Below are positions 10,896 to 21,696 of a stretch of 64,000 nt of DNA, one piece after another. The stretch lies in assembly GCA_018287875.1 (NCBI GenBank), contig JAGVVL010000002.1, positions 744,001 through 808,000 on the forward strand, read 5' to 3'. Position 1 is the stretch's first letter. Every line of letters begins with the position of its first letter. The DNA is from Nigrospora sphaerica. Taxonomy: Eukaryota; Ascomycota; Sordariomycetes; Amphisphaeriales; Apiosporaceae. The notes under the pieces were generated by a model, which worked only from the letters and a program-made list of their open reading frames with translations, was not told the origin of the DNA and did no database searches. The translations under genes and the position numbers were made by a program.

Positions 10896-12032
10896 TCACT
10901 CTCTTGCCACACCGCATGCGTCGTGAGAGTCTAGCAGGCGGGTTGTGTCAACGGCAACAATCTTGGCAGGTTCGACAAAAGTGCCGTTGATAGGGCTTGC
11001 TAGGCCGCCATTGGTGACGACATAGAGAATATGCCGGTCCGTGGCTGTTCTGCCGAAGGCGCCTGCGATAGCACCCGCGACAAGGGACTGTTGCTGGGCG
11101 CCTGCAATCACCATATCGGTGCCCTGTTTGCCGATGGAGACGACGGTGTTGTTGGGGTTGGTCATCAGATACAGGCTGGAGTCGGGTCCTACGGTGAAGT
11201 CGTCGAGGACTTCAGGTTTTTTCAGCTGAGAAAGTCGACTCAAGAGCATACAGGGCGGTCGGTTTGCGAGTTTCCTGAAGGCTGGGCAGGTGTACTTACA
11301 AGTCTCGGGCAAGGTCACAAATGACTCGACCAAAGCATTCTCGCCGATTCGGCCTGTTGCATCGATGCTGCAGCGGTACACAGTCGAGGCAAAGCTGTTG
11401 GTCCACCAAACGTAACCGTCGAAAATATTGATGCCATTGATACCCAGCGGAAGGAGGGCACCGGGTACGGGCACCATCTCGGGGCAAGCTGCAATAGCCT
11501 CCACGACGCCCGTAGACACATCCACGCGGAGGAGCGAGCCGAGGGAGTCGGCCACCAAGATGGTGTCAGGCTGGCCGGGCACGGCCGCGAGGCCGTTGGG
11601 GAAGATGTCGTCAGGGAGGTCGACAATCTTGGTAATGTTGGGAAGGCGGTCGGCGAAAGAAACATTCCACAACGAAAAGGTGCCGAGGACGGGATCGGCC
11701 ATTCCTTGCATCTTGCCGCCTACGACGACAAAGACGTCGTGCCGGACTTCGGTGATGCCCAAGAGGCTGTCAATGTCGGGAAACTTGTAGTGGAAAGAGA
11801 TTTCCGGCCGAGCGGCTTGGAGACCCGTCAGCGCGTAGAGGTACGGCTTGGGCCGGACCATGGTGAGCAGAAGATCGCCGTTCTCGCGAGCCGCCACGTC
11901 CTCGATCCAGGTGCCCACCTGGGGAAACTGGAATACAGTGCGGCTGGCCAGAGGAGGGTTTAGGGTCGCAGGTTTTACGGGAACGGCCATGATGGCCTCA
12001 ACCAAAAGGGCAAAGAGGATGATTAGACGCAT
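10896..12032 (-). CDS. secreted six-bladed beta-propeller protein (SMP-30/strictosidine-synthase-like fold)
   Basis: Likely extracellular protein of the SGL/TolB-like six-bladed propeller group; the substrate is unknown. The start at 12032 gives a signal peptide (MRLIILFALLVEAIMAVPV). Propeller-like strands recur: VGTWIEDVAARENGDLLLTM, FPNGLAAVPGQPDTILVADS, LGINGINIFDGYVWWTNSFA and LDDFTVGPDSSLYLMTN. The preferred model has exons (complement) 11300-12032 and 10896-11209, 348 residues. It removes a 90 nt segment with a GTAAGT donor and CTGAAG acceptor, giving LPETFLDDFTVG, which fits the repeat. That segment is a multiple of three with no stop, so an unspliced 378-residue form is also readable. 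N-glycosylation sequons (NVS, NIT, NNT, NGT) fit secretion. Confidence 0.8.
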   Translation of the reverse strand: MRLIILFALLVEAIMAVPVKPATLNPPLASRTVFQFPQVGTWIEDVAARENGDLLLTMVRPKPYLYALTGLQAARPEISFHYKFPDIDSLLGITEVRHDVFVVVGGKMQGMADPVLGTFSLWNVSFADRLPNITKIVDLPDDIFPNGLAAVPGQPDTILVADSLGSLLRVDVSTGVVEAIAACPEMVPVPGALLPLGINGINIFDGYVWWTNSFASTVYRCSIDATGRIGENALVESFVTLPETCKYTCPAFRKLANRPPCMLLSRLSQLKKPEVLDDFTVGPDSSLYLMTNPNNTVVSIGKQGTDMVIAGAQQQSLVAGAIAGAFGRTATDRHILYVVTNGGLASPINGTFVEPAKIVAVDTTRLLDSHDACGVARE

Positions 12033-14577
12033 TATGAAGTCGCCGGTTTTGGCCGTTCTTGGTGGATTCGCGCCGACTATGGCAGTGCTGAAAGGGGTGA
12101 GGGCGCTGGAAGTTTAAAATACCGGGAGGCGAGGAAAGACGGGGGGGAGGGGATGTGGCGGCGAGGCTAGGAAAATATGAAGAATGGCGAACAAAAAGAG
12201 GATAGTGTGGCTGCACTGCAGATGCTTTAAATTGACAAAGGCCAACGAGTTAATTCCCCAAGATCGGTTGGTAGTGAAATCGAAGTTCTGAGCGGATTGG
12301 TTCGCAGCAGGAATAAGCAGAGATAACCGGATGTCACGGCACTTACGTTGTATTCAAAGCATCTATTCGGAAGGAATCGACGACATCCATGGAAATTCTG
12401 CCTACAAAACTAGGAAGTGATATGATTACGGCTTTTGGGATTGTGCTGTTTATTTACTCTCCACCTCTGCTTTTCCCCCTCCTCCCTCCTCATTCACACT
12501 ACACGGCATTTGGGGTGGCTGTTCCCTTTCACAATTCATTAGGCACCGTTGAGTGCTCATCAACTGATTGAAATTTTAGCCGGTAGCGGTCACTAACATC
12601 GTTTGCCCATTCCTTCCGAATTACCAGCCATCTATTGCCTTGAAACGCAACTCTTTTATTTCCATACTTTCGAGTTGTGTTCCCTGCGTGGCCTGATGAG
12701 AGGTGCGTGTACATGGACTCGAATATTATGTATCCTCGGCTTGGGAACCCCCAAAGCCATAAAGTGAATAGGACCTGAAAGAGACAGGCGCGCGCCGCCA
12801 GATTACCAGACTTGAGGACCATGGAATTCTTCCCCGCACCAGGTGGTCAACCCCGCTGTTTCTACGGGAACTCGTCGCGATGAATGGCACAATGGTGAGG
12901 TAGAGTATGGCGACTCGTCACGAGTCGGCACGAGGTAAACCGAGGTGCATGGTAAGCGGGCACCGACGTGGTCAATATAACCTTCTCTCGGCATAGCCCT
13001 ACCCGTGGTCTTTATTAAGGAAGCGGACTTATCGGCCGACTGTGGTAGGTTTGACCCGCAACGGCTAACGGCGGCGAGTGGCATATTCGGCGGTAACCTT
13101 ATTAGCTTGCAGTGTTATACAAGACCACAAGGTGTCACCTCCGCTCGTCATTTGCGATCCAGTATTCATGCGGGATCTGCGGAGTCGCCAGTGGTCGTTA
13201 GTTGATAGGCCCAACGCCATGTGCCAAAGTGCCAGAGTTCTGGTGAAGCAAGCAAAGCTTTCTTCGCCCATCCCATTTCAAAGAAGGGGGGAAAGCCTTT
13301 GTAGTGCACTACCTTGAGTACCTAAGTATTCTAAGCTGGGTAGTACCGAATGACCGGGGGTTACTCGAGTATTTACTTGAACAAGCTTGCCAAGGTACGT
13401 GGAAGAAAGTACGAATGGGACAAAGATTGGCAGGGTTTCAGACATGCAAGGACAGGTCATCTGATTTTGGCAGGCGAGGGGGGCCCCGTGACGGGACGAA
13501 AACGCTTGCATGAACGGTTCGTCCAAGATCAATGCAGGCATGGCGGACTGGACTGGATGCGCAGGCTTTCCGCATCCGCCTGAATCGGTGAGGCCGGAGC
13601 CTTGGGTAAGGAGGTCGGCAGGCTTAAAGGGACAGAACAACAACCGGTCCCAGAAAGGGCCACGTGTAGTGGGCTTGGCCTGCGACGGTCCGTCGAGTTC
13701 TTAGGGGCTCTTGCTTGCCCACTTGTAATGAAAATATGTTGACACGGGACCCGGAGAGGCCGGTGCCTGGGCGAGTCGGGATCTTTTTCCAATCGTGCCG
13801 AGCCTGTCTACGATTCGTTCGGCTGATCCCGCCCAGCGCGATGCCGAAGGGGAGGGGGCTTTCCCGATCAAACACCCTAGATGAATGGCATCCATCCCCA
13901 CCAGCCGAGGTGCTCGGCCGGTCTACCAGCTCGCCAGCCCGCCCCGCCCATGCATACTGGCTTACTGGGCACACTAAAGGAAGGGCGCTGCAGAGAGTTA
14001 CAGCGCGGGGCTTCCTGAGCACGCTAAAAGAAGGGCGCTGCAGAGAGCTTCGGCGCGGTGACGCCTAAGTCCGATCTGCAGAGCCGGTTCGTGGAGCGTA
14101 GAAGGTTTCCATGGAGCTCCCCCCCGCTGACAAACTTGAATTGAGCCGAAGTCAATCTGGCAGGGCGACACGGGCTCGACGCGGACCAGGGGACCGGCCC
14201 TTCAATACCCGCTCCCCCGTCTCCCTGGACACGCCACGCACTCAAGGGAAGCTGAGTCAAGCCGTAGTGCGGGAGGCCAGGCTTTTGGTCGATCGCTGGA
14301 GTGCGGAATTGTCCGCACTGGAATTCTTCTTTCGCCTTCGTGGCGGATTACTAACCGGTGGATTTTCCACGAGAAGACGTCATTCGGCCGGTCCCCTTGG
14401 GTCTTGGCGAAGCCGAGTTGCATCTATATTATGTCGCCATGATGTCGTCAAAACGTTGAGCTTGCAAAATCACTGTTCATCTCATATCTTGATACCCTCT
14501 TCTGTGTCATTCATCAAGCTCACAGCCTTCCTGCCAATTTTTTCTTTAGTTTTCAACACCTTCCAAAACTTCTTCAG
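12033..14577. other. intergenic, divergent promoters
   Basis: Runs from the propeller gene start to the 5' UTR of the oxidoreductase gene. It holds a 50 bp tandem duplication and pyrimidine-rich stretches near 12470-12500. The open frames, including one at 14111-14602, resemble no protein. No gene is supported. Confidence 0.55.
13959..14058. repeat. 50 bp direct tandem duplication, two diverged copies
   Basis: Copies at 13959-14008 and 14009-14058 are directly adjacent. Both contain AAGGGCGCTGCAGAGAG and end in GCGCGG, and they differ at a handful of positions, so the duplication is old. Confidence 0.85.
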
Positions 14578-14660
14578 GTACGTGCGCCACCGCCAGCACT
14601 AGGCGCCTCACCCGGCGCCCGCAAGGCTTAGCGCGGGAGCGGTTACTGACCCACGCGCAG
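14578..14660 (+). other. probable 5' UTR intron of the oxidoreductase gene
   Basis: A consensus donor (CAG|GTACGTG) and acceptor (CACGCGCAG) bound 83 nt ending 19 nt before the ATG at 14680. A CTGAC branch-like site lies at 14646-14650. Inferred from signals only. Confidence 0.55.
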
Positions 14661-14679
14661 TACCTATCAGCAAGACACC

Positions 14680-15738
14680 ATGGGCAACAAGGCACTCATC
14701 TTCAAGAAGGTGCCCGATGGCTTCCCCGTGCCGGGCGAGCACCTGACCATCGAGGATGTGCCCCTGGAGACGACGCCGCCCAAGGGCGGCATCCTGGCCG
14801 AGGTGCTGTACGCCTCGTACGACCCCTACCTGCGCGGCCGCATGCGTGAGGCCGGCACCAAGAGCTACGCGCCGGCCTTTGAGCTGGGCAAGCCCGTCAT
14901 CAACGACACCATCGCCCGCGTCACCAAGTCGGACCACCCCGACTACAAGGAGGGCGACCTGATCAAGACCTTCGGCCCCATTCAGGAGGTCATCAGCATC
15001 GACTTGGCCAAGCCCTCGACCAGCGTGTACCGGACCCACCCCGCCCAGAAGCTGGACAACCCCTACAACCTCGACGTCGGCTACTTCCTCGGCGCCCTGG
15101 GAATGCCCGGCCTGACGGCCTGGAGCTCGCTGCACAAGATTGGCCAGCCCAAGAAGGGCGAGACCATCTTCGTGAGCAGCGCCGCCGGCGCTGTCGGCCA
15201 GATTGTCGGCCAGGTGGCTAAGCACGAGGGCCTCACCGTCATCGGCTCCGTCGGCTCCGACGAGAAGCTCGACTTCATCACCAAGGAGCTCGGCTTCGAC
15301 GGTGGCTTCAACTACAAGAAGGAGCGCCCCGGCGACGCCCTCAAGCGCCTCGCGCCCCAGGGCATCGATATCTACTTTGAGAACGTCGGCGGCGAGCACC
15401 TCGAGGCCGCTCTCGACGCCATGAACAACGGCGGCCGCGTCGTCGCCTGCGGCATGATCGAGGGCTACAACGTGCCCGCTGAAAAGCGCTACGGTGTCAA
15501 GAACCTCTACCACCTCTTCGCCAAGCAGATCCTGATGCAGGGCTTCCTCGTCGGCCAGCCCGGCTTTGGCGACGCCTACAGCAAGGAGCACCAGGAGACC
15601 CTGCAGAAGTGGCTCGCCGACGGCAGCGTCAAGGCCAAGCTACACATCACCGAGGGCATTGACCACGCCGCCGAGGGCTTCGTCGGCATGCTCAAGGGCG
15701 AAAACTTTGGCAAGGCCGTGCTGCGCATCAAGCAGTAA
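14680..15738 (+). CDS. NADP-dependent MDR oxidoreductase (prostaglandin/alkenal reductase type)
   Basis: Single-exon, 352-residue medium-chain reductase, probably cytosolic, of the zinc-free leukotriene B4 dehydrogenase/alkenal reductase branch that reduces activated C=C bonds of enals and enones with NADPH. Family marks: YASYDPYLRGRM near residues 44-55, GMPGLTAWSSLHKIGQPKKG near 143-162, the nucleotide-binding turn SSAAGAVGQIVGQVAK with AAGAVG at 168-173, FDGGFNYKKE, GIDIYFENVGGEHLEAALDA, and the end GENFGKAVLRIKQ. The structural-zinc Cys cluster is absent, as expected. Third positions are almost all G or C, suggesting high expression. The natural substrate is not deducible. Confidence 0.92.
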   Translation: MGNKALIFKKVPDGFPVPGEHLTIEDVPLETTPPKGGILAEVLYASYDPYLRGRMREAGTKSYAPAFELGKPVINDTIARVTKSDHPDYKEGDLIKTFGPIQEVISIDLAKPSTSVYRTHPAQKLDNPYNLDVGYFLGALGMPGLTAWSSLHKIGQPKKGETIFVSSAAGAVGQIVGQVAKHEGLTVIGSVGSDEKLDFITKELGFDGGFNYKKERPGDALKRLAPQGIDIYFENVGGEHLEAALDAMNNGGRVVACGMIEGYNVPAEKRYGVKNLYHLFAKQILMQGFLVGQPGFGDAYSKEHQETLQKWLADGSVKAKLHITEGIDHAAEGFVGMLKGENFGKAVLRIKQ

Positions 15739-16051
15739 GCTGAACCGAGGTTTTGTTACGCATCAGAAATAAATAATGAACTTAATGGGAAAAAAAACTT
15801 TATTTATTTGATGTCACAACTGTTGTGTCGTGCAGATCTGGGGGTAAACTAGGTTTCCAGGGGTCCGCTAACGGGCATAAGGCATAATTCAGTTGGTATG
15901 GGGACGTACGGCAGACTGCAACAGCTATGTGTGTTTGAACTCCTAGAAGAGAAGCCAATCCGCCCATGACCGGCTGACTGGATGCCGCCGTCAGCAGAGG
16001 CCTACGTTGAGGGTTGTATGTGAGGCCACCGGGCGGCATGGGCGTGCACCC
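15739..16051. other. intergenic between convergent genes
   Basis: A-rich just after the oxidoreductase stop (AATAAATAATGAAC near 15767-15780, a likely polyadenylation region). No gene seen. Confidence 0.6.
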
Positions 16052-16531
16052 TTAAAACTGGGCGTCCTCGAGCTTGGCGTCGAAAGTGCCGTGGAAGGCG
16101 GCATCGAGGTTCATGAGATCGCCCATCTCGAACTCGGCGGCATCCCAGATGCCGGGCCAGCGGCCCTGGCACCGAACGGTGGCCTTTTTGCCGGCGAGGC
16201 GGTCGACTGGGGCGAAGGGCTCGCGCAGGTCGAACTCGGTCTCGAGGGTCTGGCCGGGGGCTAGGGTGGCGAGGGCGTCGACCTCGGGTGGGAACCGGCG
16301 GCGGACCTGGAGGCCGTCGTAGGGCACCGGCTCGTCGGTGCCGGCGGGCACGTACTCGAGCAGGCCCAGCTTGGGCGCCAGCGGGTCCAGCGGCGTGTTC
16401 CACGTCAGCACCGTCAACGTCATCGCTGGCGCCCGGTTCGTTACCGCCAGCGTCAGCTTGCGATCGCCCGTCTGCCGCACCGCCACCTCCAGGTGCTGCG
16501 CGGGCGAGGCCGAAGACGACGTGTCCGCCAT
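16052..16531 (-). CDS. stand-alone M35-propeptide-like protein
   Basis: No peptidase motif (no HExxH). The 159 residues align with the propeptide of the deuterolysin encoded 2 kb away: HLEVAVRQTGDRKLTLAVTN against LSVTLEKVGNSQVKAVVTN, then VPYDGLQVRRRF against VQFDGLRVRLAM, then LAPGQTLETEFDL against ISAGGSVEATFDV. It is thus likely a beta-sandwich domain without enzyme activity. I start at the ATG of MADTSSSASPAQHLEV because similarity begins there. The frame stays open upstream to 16714 and would add an Arg-rich start and a hydrophobic stretch (ALLLLLAAVLLFLW). That stretch comes from CTC-repeat pyrimidine-rich DNA typical of fungal 5' leaders, but if translated it would make the protein secreted or membrane-anchored. 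Function unknown; binding or inhibition of M35 peptidases is inference. Confidence 0.72.
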   Translation of the reverse strand: MADTSSSASPAQHLEVAVRQTGDRKLTLAVTNRAPAMTLTVLTWNTPLDPLAPKLGLLEYVPAGTDEPVPYDGLQVRRRFPPEVDALATLAPGQTLETEFDLREPFAPVDRLAGKKATVRCQGRWPGIWDAAEFEMGDLMNLDAAFHGTFDAKLEDAQF

Positions 16532-18342
16532 GACCACCGGGTTCGTTGCTAAGAGCGCAGGGGTGGCAGGCGCCCGGCACCAGAGAAACAGGAGGACGGC
16601 AGCGAGGAGGAGGAGGAGGGCGTGCGGCGCGCGGCTCGTGGGTCGCCTTCTGCGGTCTGCGCCCTGCGCGAGTGCTTCTTTCATAGGTTCAGGACACAAC
16701 GGAGATGACGGCACCGGCGGCTATTGCGAGATGGATCCGTTTGGGCAGGTGGGAATGGTTTCCTTTGCTTTGCGAGGTGCAGAAAAACAAAATCGTCTTG
16801 GTCGGGCTATGGGCGGTACCGGACCCGTCGCTGCGAAAGATGATCTGGGCGCAGATGGAAATCCTACGCGTGAAAAGTTGGACGTCGTGAGTATGCCGAT
16901 AGGAAAGAGGCAGCCAGAATGCAGGAAAGGCTGGGCGGCGTCTTGGCTGAGGGGGAGAGCTTAGAACTGCTTCGATAACAGGCATGCTTTAACAACTTCC
17001 TTTTTGGGTAACGAGCCATGCACAAGCGGCATACACGGAGAGGAAATGCCACCAAGAACAGTACCGTCCAAACGAAGCTGGTTGTATGCAAGCGCTTATC
17101 CGGCCAGAGTCTCATGCAGCGTTCACGCCAAGCGCCAAGCGCGAGGACGATTGGGCGTGTTCAAAGCGCCAAGCTGTGATGCCGTTGCCAACGCGCCTTG
17201 CACGATTTGCGCAACGCGGAGCAGTTGGATTGATGTGGAAGGTCATGTCGCGACAAGCTTCTGCGGGGAAGCTGCGATGTTAGCGTGGCTGGGTGGCTCC
17301 CGTCGTTCCTCGCTTATCACCTGAAGACCCGGCACACAAAGCGGCACCTCCAACGGCACCCCGGCGGCTCGCGTAAGCGAAGTCACGCATTGCTCCCGGC
17401 ATACTCTGCTACGGACGCAACTTTTGGACCGGGCGGAGGCGGAAGTCTCCCTCCGGCTCGGCCGCTGGCGTGCAACGGCGCAACGATGGGACGTCTCGTC
17501 TTGCCTTTCGTGGCGGCCTCGGAGTCACACGCCCCAGCCGGTATGCGGCCGTTGTGTTCAGCCACCCCCGGCTGCTTTTCGGAGAAGTGCCGGAGATCTG
17601 GGCGTACCCGAGTCGATGATTTGATAGCAGGGAAGGCAAGGGATGCACACCCCAGCGCCCGCCAAGCACCGGTACTTGGGGCCAAGACCCCCGTTGGAGG
17701 TTTCATCGGAGGATGTTGATGATGGATCAATTTGGCTATGCCGTTCCCCCGCGAGCCTTGTCTACAGATCAGGTGTCCTCGAAATTGAGGGATCCCCAGA
17801 ATACCTGGTCGATATGCCTTGATCTTCGGACGGAACAGGCCGCCTAATCGTACGCTTGCGAAGACCCCGCCCAAGGCACCCCGGGACCTGAAGATCGGGC
17901 TGCTAATACGCGCCTCGTCGTTCATCTCCGACTTTTTCGATCTCATTGTTGGCAAGACTTCGCCCGAAAGAGGGGCCCCGTGGACCGACCGCGACCCATA
18001 CTCATTGTTTCTTCTTGGCCGTATCCCCTGACCACAAAGCGTCGATGCCAATCAGCTGCATAGTTGATGACTCGCCCCGATACGATATCAGTCGCAATAC
18101 ACAAACAATCCGAAGTGCCCCCCCATCTGGGCCTGCCGCATTCCAGAGTATCGTCGTTTCTGGGCCACATGCCTTATTCGTGCGCCGGCGCCGGCATCCG
18201 ATAGTGTCTTGTCCTTGGCGGCCAGGGGGGCCGGGGGCTTCGCGCGGGTGCTGCAGTCTACAGCTTCCTATCTGCGGTTAGATAGCCGGGCTTCGACGTT
18301 GTTGGCCATCTTGGCAGTCAATGGCTTCATCCATGAGATGGC

Positions 18343-18489
18343 GATACGGCCGTGGGTGTTCCGATCCGGGCCACCCACGATCACAGCCGGATACGGTAAG
18401 TAGTCATTGACCACGGCCTAGCATGACCACGATACGGCGAACTTCCGAACGATGAATGGCCTCCATGGGAAGTATATAGGGGGATACGG
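18343..18489 (+). promoter_or_regulatory. four GATACGG heptamers in the M35 promoter
   Basis: Identical same-strand heptamers start at 18343, 18390, 18431 and 18483, spaced 47, 41 and 52 bp, within 270 bp upstream of the ATG. This density is far above chance for one 7-mer. Likely a regulator-binding cluster; the factor is unknown. Confidence 0.6.
18472..18479 (+). promoter_or_regulatory. TATA box of the M35 gene
   Basis: GTATATAG lies 133 bp before the ATG, between the third and fourth GATACGG copies. Position and sequence suit a core promoter of a strongly regulated gene. Confidence 0.5.
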
Positions 18490-18611
18490 TTCCCTCCAGC
18501 TTGCACAGAGAAAGAGGAGATCACCACCCTCAACCGTCCCTTCCCGGTCAAGCCCTTCGATCGACCTTCGATCCTGCCTTCTTTCAGTCTTCGGCTTTAC
18601 TCTCCTTCAAG

Positions 18612-19787
18612 ATGAAGCTCCTCACCACTGTATCCCTCGCGACTGCTGCCAGTGCGGCTGTTATCGACGTGGCAAAGCGCGATGACTCGCCCCTCTCGGT
18701 CACACTTGAGAAGGTTGGCAACTCTCAAGTCAAGGCAGTCGTGACCAACAGCGGCACCGAGGACCTGAAGGTCGTCAAGACTGGCACCTTCCTTGACGAG
18801 GCTGCCTTTGAGAAGGTCGAGGTCTTCCAGGGTAGTAAGTGTCCCATTCCGTTGTTTGCAGTGGCAGTACCGTCACCTACACATCCGGTTTCGCCTTCCC
18901 TCAGCACCTACGTGCTGCCATATACCCTATGCATGACCCTCTCTGACACCTGCTTAGCCAACAAGGTCCAATTCGATGGTCTCCGCGTGCGTCTGGCCAT
19001 GAACAACCTCCCCGAGGAGGCGTTCGAGATCATCAGCGCCGGCGGTTCTGTCGAGGCAACGTTTGATGTAGCGACGATGCACGACCTGAGCGAAGGCGGT
19101 GCCTTCGACATCGTCTCGAAGAGCGGCTTCCTGACAGCCAGCATCAACTCGACAACCATCGATGGCGCCATCACCTACACCTCCAACACGCTGACGGCCG
19201 AGGTCGACGGCGCCGAGGCCGCCTTGAGCCGCACCGCCTTCCTGAGCAAGCGCACCTCGGTCCAGTCGGACTGCACCGGCACCCGCGGCACCGCCATCCG
19301 CTCCGCCCTGAGCAACTGCGCCAGCCTGGCCCGCAGCGCCGCCACGGCCGCCTCGTCGGGCGCTGCCGCCAAGCTGACCGAGTACTTCAAGAGCAGCACC
19401 TCGTCGACCCGCAGCACCGTGGCCGGCGTCTTCAACCGCGTTGCCTCGGAGTGCGGAAGCACCTCGGGCGGTGTCTCGCGCACCTACTGCTCCGACGTGT
19501 ACGGCGCCTGCTCCGGCGGTGTCCTCGCCTACACGCTGCCCTCGGCCTCGTACATGGCCTACTGCCCGTTGGCCTTCAACAACCTGCCGCTGCTGTCGCG
19601 CACGTGCCACGCCCAGGACCTGTCCAACACGGTTCTCCACGAGGCCACCCACCTGACCCAGATCAAGGGCACCGACGACTACGGCGGCTACGGCTACAAC
19701 TTTGTCCGCTCCCTGTCCGGCTCTCAGAATCTCAACCATGCCGACACTTACACCCTCTTCGCTAACGCCATATACGTTGGCTGCTAA
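18612..19787 (+). CDS. deuterolysin-type neutral metallopeptidase (M35)
   Basis: Secreted zinc endopeptidase. Exons 18612-18834 and 18958-19787 give a 350-residue preproenzyme. Signal peptide at residues 1-16 (MKLLTTVSLATAASAA). Dibasic Kex2-like KR sites are at 22-23 and 172-173; cleavage at the second leaves a mature enzyme of 177 residues starting TSVQSDC, the length typical of deuterolysins. Zinc motif HEATH at 302-306, followed by GTDDYGGYG from 312 carrying the Asp ligand of aspzincins. Six or more Cys in the mature part fit disulfides. The propeptide (about 24-173) has the beta-sandwich pattern also seen in the 16.05-16.53 kb protein. The 123 nt intron has no in-frame stop, so an unspliced longer form is readable. 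The promoter has a TATA box and four GATACGG elements. Confidence 0.95.
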   Translation: MKLLTTVSLATAASAAVIDVAKRDDSPLSVTLEKVGNSQVKAVVTNSGTEDLKVVKTGTFLDEAAFEKVEVFQGSKCPIPLFAVAVPSPTHPVSPSLSTYVLPYTLCMTLSDTCLANKVQFDGLRVRLAMNNLPEEAFEIISAGGSVEATFDVATMHDLSEGGAFDIVSKSGFLTASINSTTIDGAITYTSNTLTAEVDGAEAALSRTAFLSKRTSVQSDCTGTRGTAIRSALSNCASLARSAATAASSGAAAKLTEYFKSSTSSTRSTVAGVFNRVASECGSTSGGVSRTYCSDVYGACSGGVLAYTLPSASYMAYCPLAFNNLPLLSRTCHAQDLSNTVLHEATHLTQIKGTDDYGGYGYNFVRSLSGSQNLNHADTYTLFANAIYVGC

Positions 19788-21696
19788 GTGTCCACCCTCG
19801 GTGGCGTGAACTGGGTGTTATGGCATTTTTTATTTTTTGGCATAAACGGCATTGTACTGTGGGCCGTACCGAAGGCAAGCTAGTGAGATTATGAGCAGTA
19901 TGTGGCAGCACCGGATAGCAAGAACAGTCTTGAAGTACCATATGCATTCCCTACAATGGAAGGTTTTCACTATGCGCTTCCCTCACCTCTCTTTCAGTGG
20001 TGGCTTCAACAGGAAGCATTGGCAACGTAAATCCGATATAAGGGGCTGGGATTTCCATCGGGACTAAGATCACCCAAACAGCCATCCAGGTTCCAACAAA
20101 CACATCCTAATGCAGGGGCTGCAAAGCATGTCGATCTATTTGGTACTTCTTTTCATTATTTCCTTCTTATAAAAGGTCACGTCCAAGAGCCAATAACAAA
20201 AATCACCATTGCGGGTCGCTTTGGTAGGCACGACCCCGTCGACCGTGCTTTATATTGCGATTATTCCAAATTATGGCCTCTGGACGATGCTTCGGTGCTC
20301 TGACAGCCCATGGCATCACCTCGAGGAAGCCGGTGTGGGAGGAACAGGGCGAACCACGTAGAGGTAACTATACTTTCGGCAAGGCACCTGCAGAAGAGAA
20401 TATTTAAACACGCAGAAGGTTCCCGCGGGTAACTAAGTACCCATCCTATATTATGTTGAGAGAACTTCGCTCCTACCACTCAAGGACTAGCCAAGCCACG
20501 AGGCACTACTAGTTGCTTTTTGTGGTAGATAGGCGGGCGAGCCCGGCTTGGTGATAAGAGCTGAGTAGCTTTGAGCCCCTAACCATAGACGCAACCGGGC
20601 GTCGAGAACAGGCTAGAAAACTCTCAGAAGAGAAGGACGCCCGTGCCACTGTCGCACTGATTCTGGAAGAAAAACACACACAAGTAGGAGATCTGGTGGC
20701 GTGCGAGCGGGGTTGTCTCGCCGCTCTGGTCCCGCAACTGTGCGGTGATGATGATTTCTGCCATTGACCGGGTTCTCGGGTGCGACAACATGTGAGCGAT
20801 GCGAGGCGGAAGCTTAGAACAGCGTCGATTGTTGCCAAGTCTTTTTCGGATGAGACTTCATTGGGTCGCGAAGCTGTTCAGCTGAAAAGCTAAGAAGCGA
20901 AAGTCGGTAGCCGTGTAGGCAGGCCATGAAACTTACAACAGCCTCGATTCGTCTATCGGCCTAGCTGAGGGACGTGGCGGCCCGGGGCGAAAGAAGTACC
21001 GTAAGGAGGCAATAAGCGCCTTGGCCGAGGGAAATCAAGCAAATCAACGACGGAAATGGCTGACGGGACACGTCGCGCATCTCGCACAAGCAATCGGAGC
21101 AATGGCTGCGCAACACGATGGCGTCGCCTTTCCCATTTATGTCTCACTACGGCTCGGCCGGAGCGCGGCTGGACGATTGTGCTCGTCGCGAATCTGAACA
21201 GCCCTGGAGGACCCAGACATTGGGTCGCATTCCTTAGTTTGGTCCCAACACTCACGGCGGCCAGCCCGCGACGCGGCGCGAAGGGAGAGAACAGGAAGGC
21301 CCAAACGCGCTATGGAATGCAACACCTATTGGTTTTCTGTCTAGATCCAATCTATATGGCCGTGGGGGAAGACATGGAGCGGGCGCTCTCGCATCACCGG
21401 TCCCTAAGGTTCCTGGGTAACGTATGGTTACCGTAGCACACAAGCAAGACGGGAATATGCGAGCAAAGTGACTACTTACACGCACCTGCCCTTCCCGAGA
21501 TGGCCGACTTATCTGAGAACCCGTTCTCCTAGCCTCCAGCTTCGTTCCTTTTGTGCTCCCGCTGCCCCGTTGCGGCGAACGAAGAAGTTCACATGCGAGT
21601 TGCCCGTCCACTGCATGTGCAAACACTTCTTCTCCCGTGGTGCACCGTATTTTCTTCTCTCTTTGTCCTGGCCCCGTCGCCAACTCGTCAGCGACC
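19788..21696. other. intergenic
   Basis: Between the M35 and GT31 genes, same orientation. The last 200 bp are pyrimidine-rich, as expected for the GT31 leader. No gene, RNA gene or strong repeat is supported. Confidence 0.55.

Larger units (their letters stand above)
16532..18611. other. divergent intergenic region, M35 promoter on the right
   Basis: Separates the propeptide-like gene from the deuterolysin gene. The right end carries four GATACGG copies and a TATA box. A 222-codon open frame at 17383-18051 (-) has no recognisable protein and is not called. Confidence 0.55.

Noticed and set aside
14608..15591. 327-codon minus-strand frame
   Set aside because: Antisense shadow of the oxidoreductase gene, caused by its G/C-biased third positions.
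17383..18051. 222-codon open frame on the minus strand upstream of the M35 gene
   Set aside because: No recognisable motif, no coherent splice extension, unremarkable codon use; it lies in the promoter region.
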